From assembly GCA_026874595.1 (NCBI GenBank), contig CM049310.1, forward strand, positions 78,421,056-78,485,055: a stretch of 64,000 nt of DNA. Reading direction: 5' to 3'. This stretch comes from Sipunculus nudus (lineage: Eukaryota > Annelida > Sipuncula > Golfingiida > Sipunculidae). The translations under genes and the position numbers were made by a program. This document shows, one piece after another, positions 62,898 through 64,000 of the stretch (position 1 is the stretch's first letter; each line of letters opens with the position of its first letter). The notes below the pieces were generated by a model. It was given only the letters and a program-made list of their open reading frames with translations. It was not told the origin of the DNA and made no database searches.

Positions 62898-62898
62898 A
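62893..62898 (+). terminator. AATAAA overlapping the stop codon
   Basis: The last Lys codon and stop (AAA TAA) plus the next base form AATAAA. A second AATAAA is at 62962-62967. Use of the first would give a 3' UTR of only about 20 nt; the second would give about 90 nt. Real cleavage sites cannot be told from sequence. Confidence 0.4.
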
Positions 62899-64000
62899 AT
62901 ACATAAGTGTATGTCAGGTGTGACGACACAGGCAGTGAACTGTATGTACTGTTCATGCACAAATAAACGGCACAAACTGATCAAAGTTGCGTTCACCGAT
63001 AAAATGGTGCAGGCGTGATGGCAATCAGATGGACAAACAAATTATATTCAAAGTGAGGCTGTGTTATGCACTGTGGTGCATCATGGGTTGTCAAGAATAT
63101 GTTAAGCTAAATACAACTCCACCTTTTCAGGTGAATGCAAGATTAGGGTGTGGTCATGTAGTGATTGACAGAACTGGTATCTCGGTTGAAGAATGTGGTC
63201 TAGATTTAGTATGGTTGTGATTCCATCCAGTCTGCCACGTTGGGGTAGTTTTGTGCAATAGTACGCTTGCGGAAATGACTGTCCTGACTTACCGGGCACC
63301 CACAGCTTGTCTAACAGTTCATCCTACAAGATAGCTCCAGATGTATGCTATATTTGTGGGTGCGGAATGACCTGATTGCGCTTGGAAAATGCTGCATGAA
63401 CTTGCTGCTGCTGGTCCAGCCACCCACCCTGAGCAGGCGTCTGATACAGTTTGCTGCAGCATTTAATCTTAATCGTGTACACAAAACAGACACACATCTT
63501 GTAATAAGGTTAGGGCTATATCTAGCCTAGCCCTGATGTCATTATATCAGGTATCAGTCCTACGGACTTCAGGGCATACTTATAGCTTAAAAACTGTTAT
63601 TAATTATTATATTTAAGTATCCCAAACTCAAGCTCTGAGGTGATAAAACATTTGGCTGGTTTTGTGCATACTTAGGTTAACCTGACAAGTATTTTGTTAT
63701 GGTTATCCATGGGATGGGGCCTGTGTATGACCTACTTCTTAAGTAGGTCAGGCACGTTTGCATAAACTGTGGAATATGTATGTTTATGGTTTTAGGAAAA
63801 CCTAAGAGATGCATCTGGTGATTACTGTGAACCGGGTAAGGTGTCTACACCTGGTGGCGGTTGTGATCCTGGTGCGTCTGTAAACGCGAGGCATTATTTA
63901 CAAATATACAAGAGGCATGCTGGTGTGCATGGTAAAGCGTGCTGGTGGGGTATGTGTGTGTATAGAGGGTAAAATATGTAGCTGTTTAGGTGCATCAGTT
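62898..64000. other. 3' UTR or downstream flank, no gene seen
   Basis: Somewhat GC-richer than the introns. Short open frames on both strands (for example 63311-63493 on -) have no recognisable motif. No second gene starts within the window. Confidence 0.45.
62962..62967 (+). terminator. candidate polyadenylation signal
   Basis: AATAAA 65 bp after the stop codon, in CAAATAAACGG. No strong GT-rich element follows directly, and the transcript may run further. Confidence 0.4.

Noticed and set aside
62259-62643. Two overlapping + strand frames in intron 6
   Set aside because: Phe/Ile-rich, AT-driven, ending at the exon 7 acceptor with no family resemblance.

Overview
The window is intron-rich, AT-rich eukaryotic DNA, most likely from a lophotrochozoan invertebrate (mollusc or a relative). 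This rests on an NR5A-type nuclear receptor of invertebrate layout, very large repeat-filled introns, and repeats that resemble bivalve and gastropod families (Helitron/Pearl-like elements carrying GTCC microsatellites, AAGGTCA-rich core repeats, tRNA-derived SINEs). The species cannot be named from the sequence.

One protein-coding gene is well supported. It is an NR5A nuclear receptor (FTZ-F1 / SF-1 / LRH-1 family) on the + strand, and it fills the window. Seven coding exons join in frame with canonical GT-AG introns: 806-998, 43486-43614, 54636-54776, 56808-57586, 60778-60882, 61717-61870 and 62650-62897. Together they give 1749 nt, or 582 residues plus a stop. Exons 2 and 3 each encode one zinc finger. 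Exon 4 carries the FTZ-F1 box, a Pro/His-rich hinge and the start of the ligand-binding domain. Exons 5-7 complete that domain and end in the AF-2 helix. Intron 1 is about 42.5 kb, intron 2 about 11 kb, and the others 0.8-3.2 kb.

Region by region: 1-805 is 5' flank with a (CT)n(AT)n microsatellite and a small promoter-like patch. 999-43485 (intron 1) is a repeat sink. It holds Helitron/Helentron-like elements, MITEs, SINE-like repeats, hexamer arrays, and two foldback elements that share terminal bases and 4-bp target duplications. Its last kilobase before the DNA-binding exon looks promoter-like. Exon 2 lies between two minisatellites, and its splice acceptor sits inside the last unit of the first. 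Intron 2 (43615-54635) holds a split hexamer array, more MITEs and a 302-bp snap-back palindrome. Intron 4 contains a dead antisense LINE next to a Helitron-like element whose tandem core repeats carry several consensus NR5A binding sites. 62898-64000 is 3' UTR or downstream sequence.

Repeat families were found by eye with no database, so family names are provisional. Copies on the minus strand are probably under-counted.
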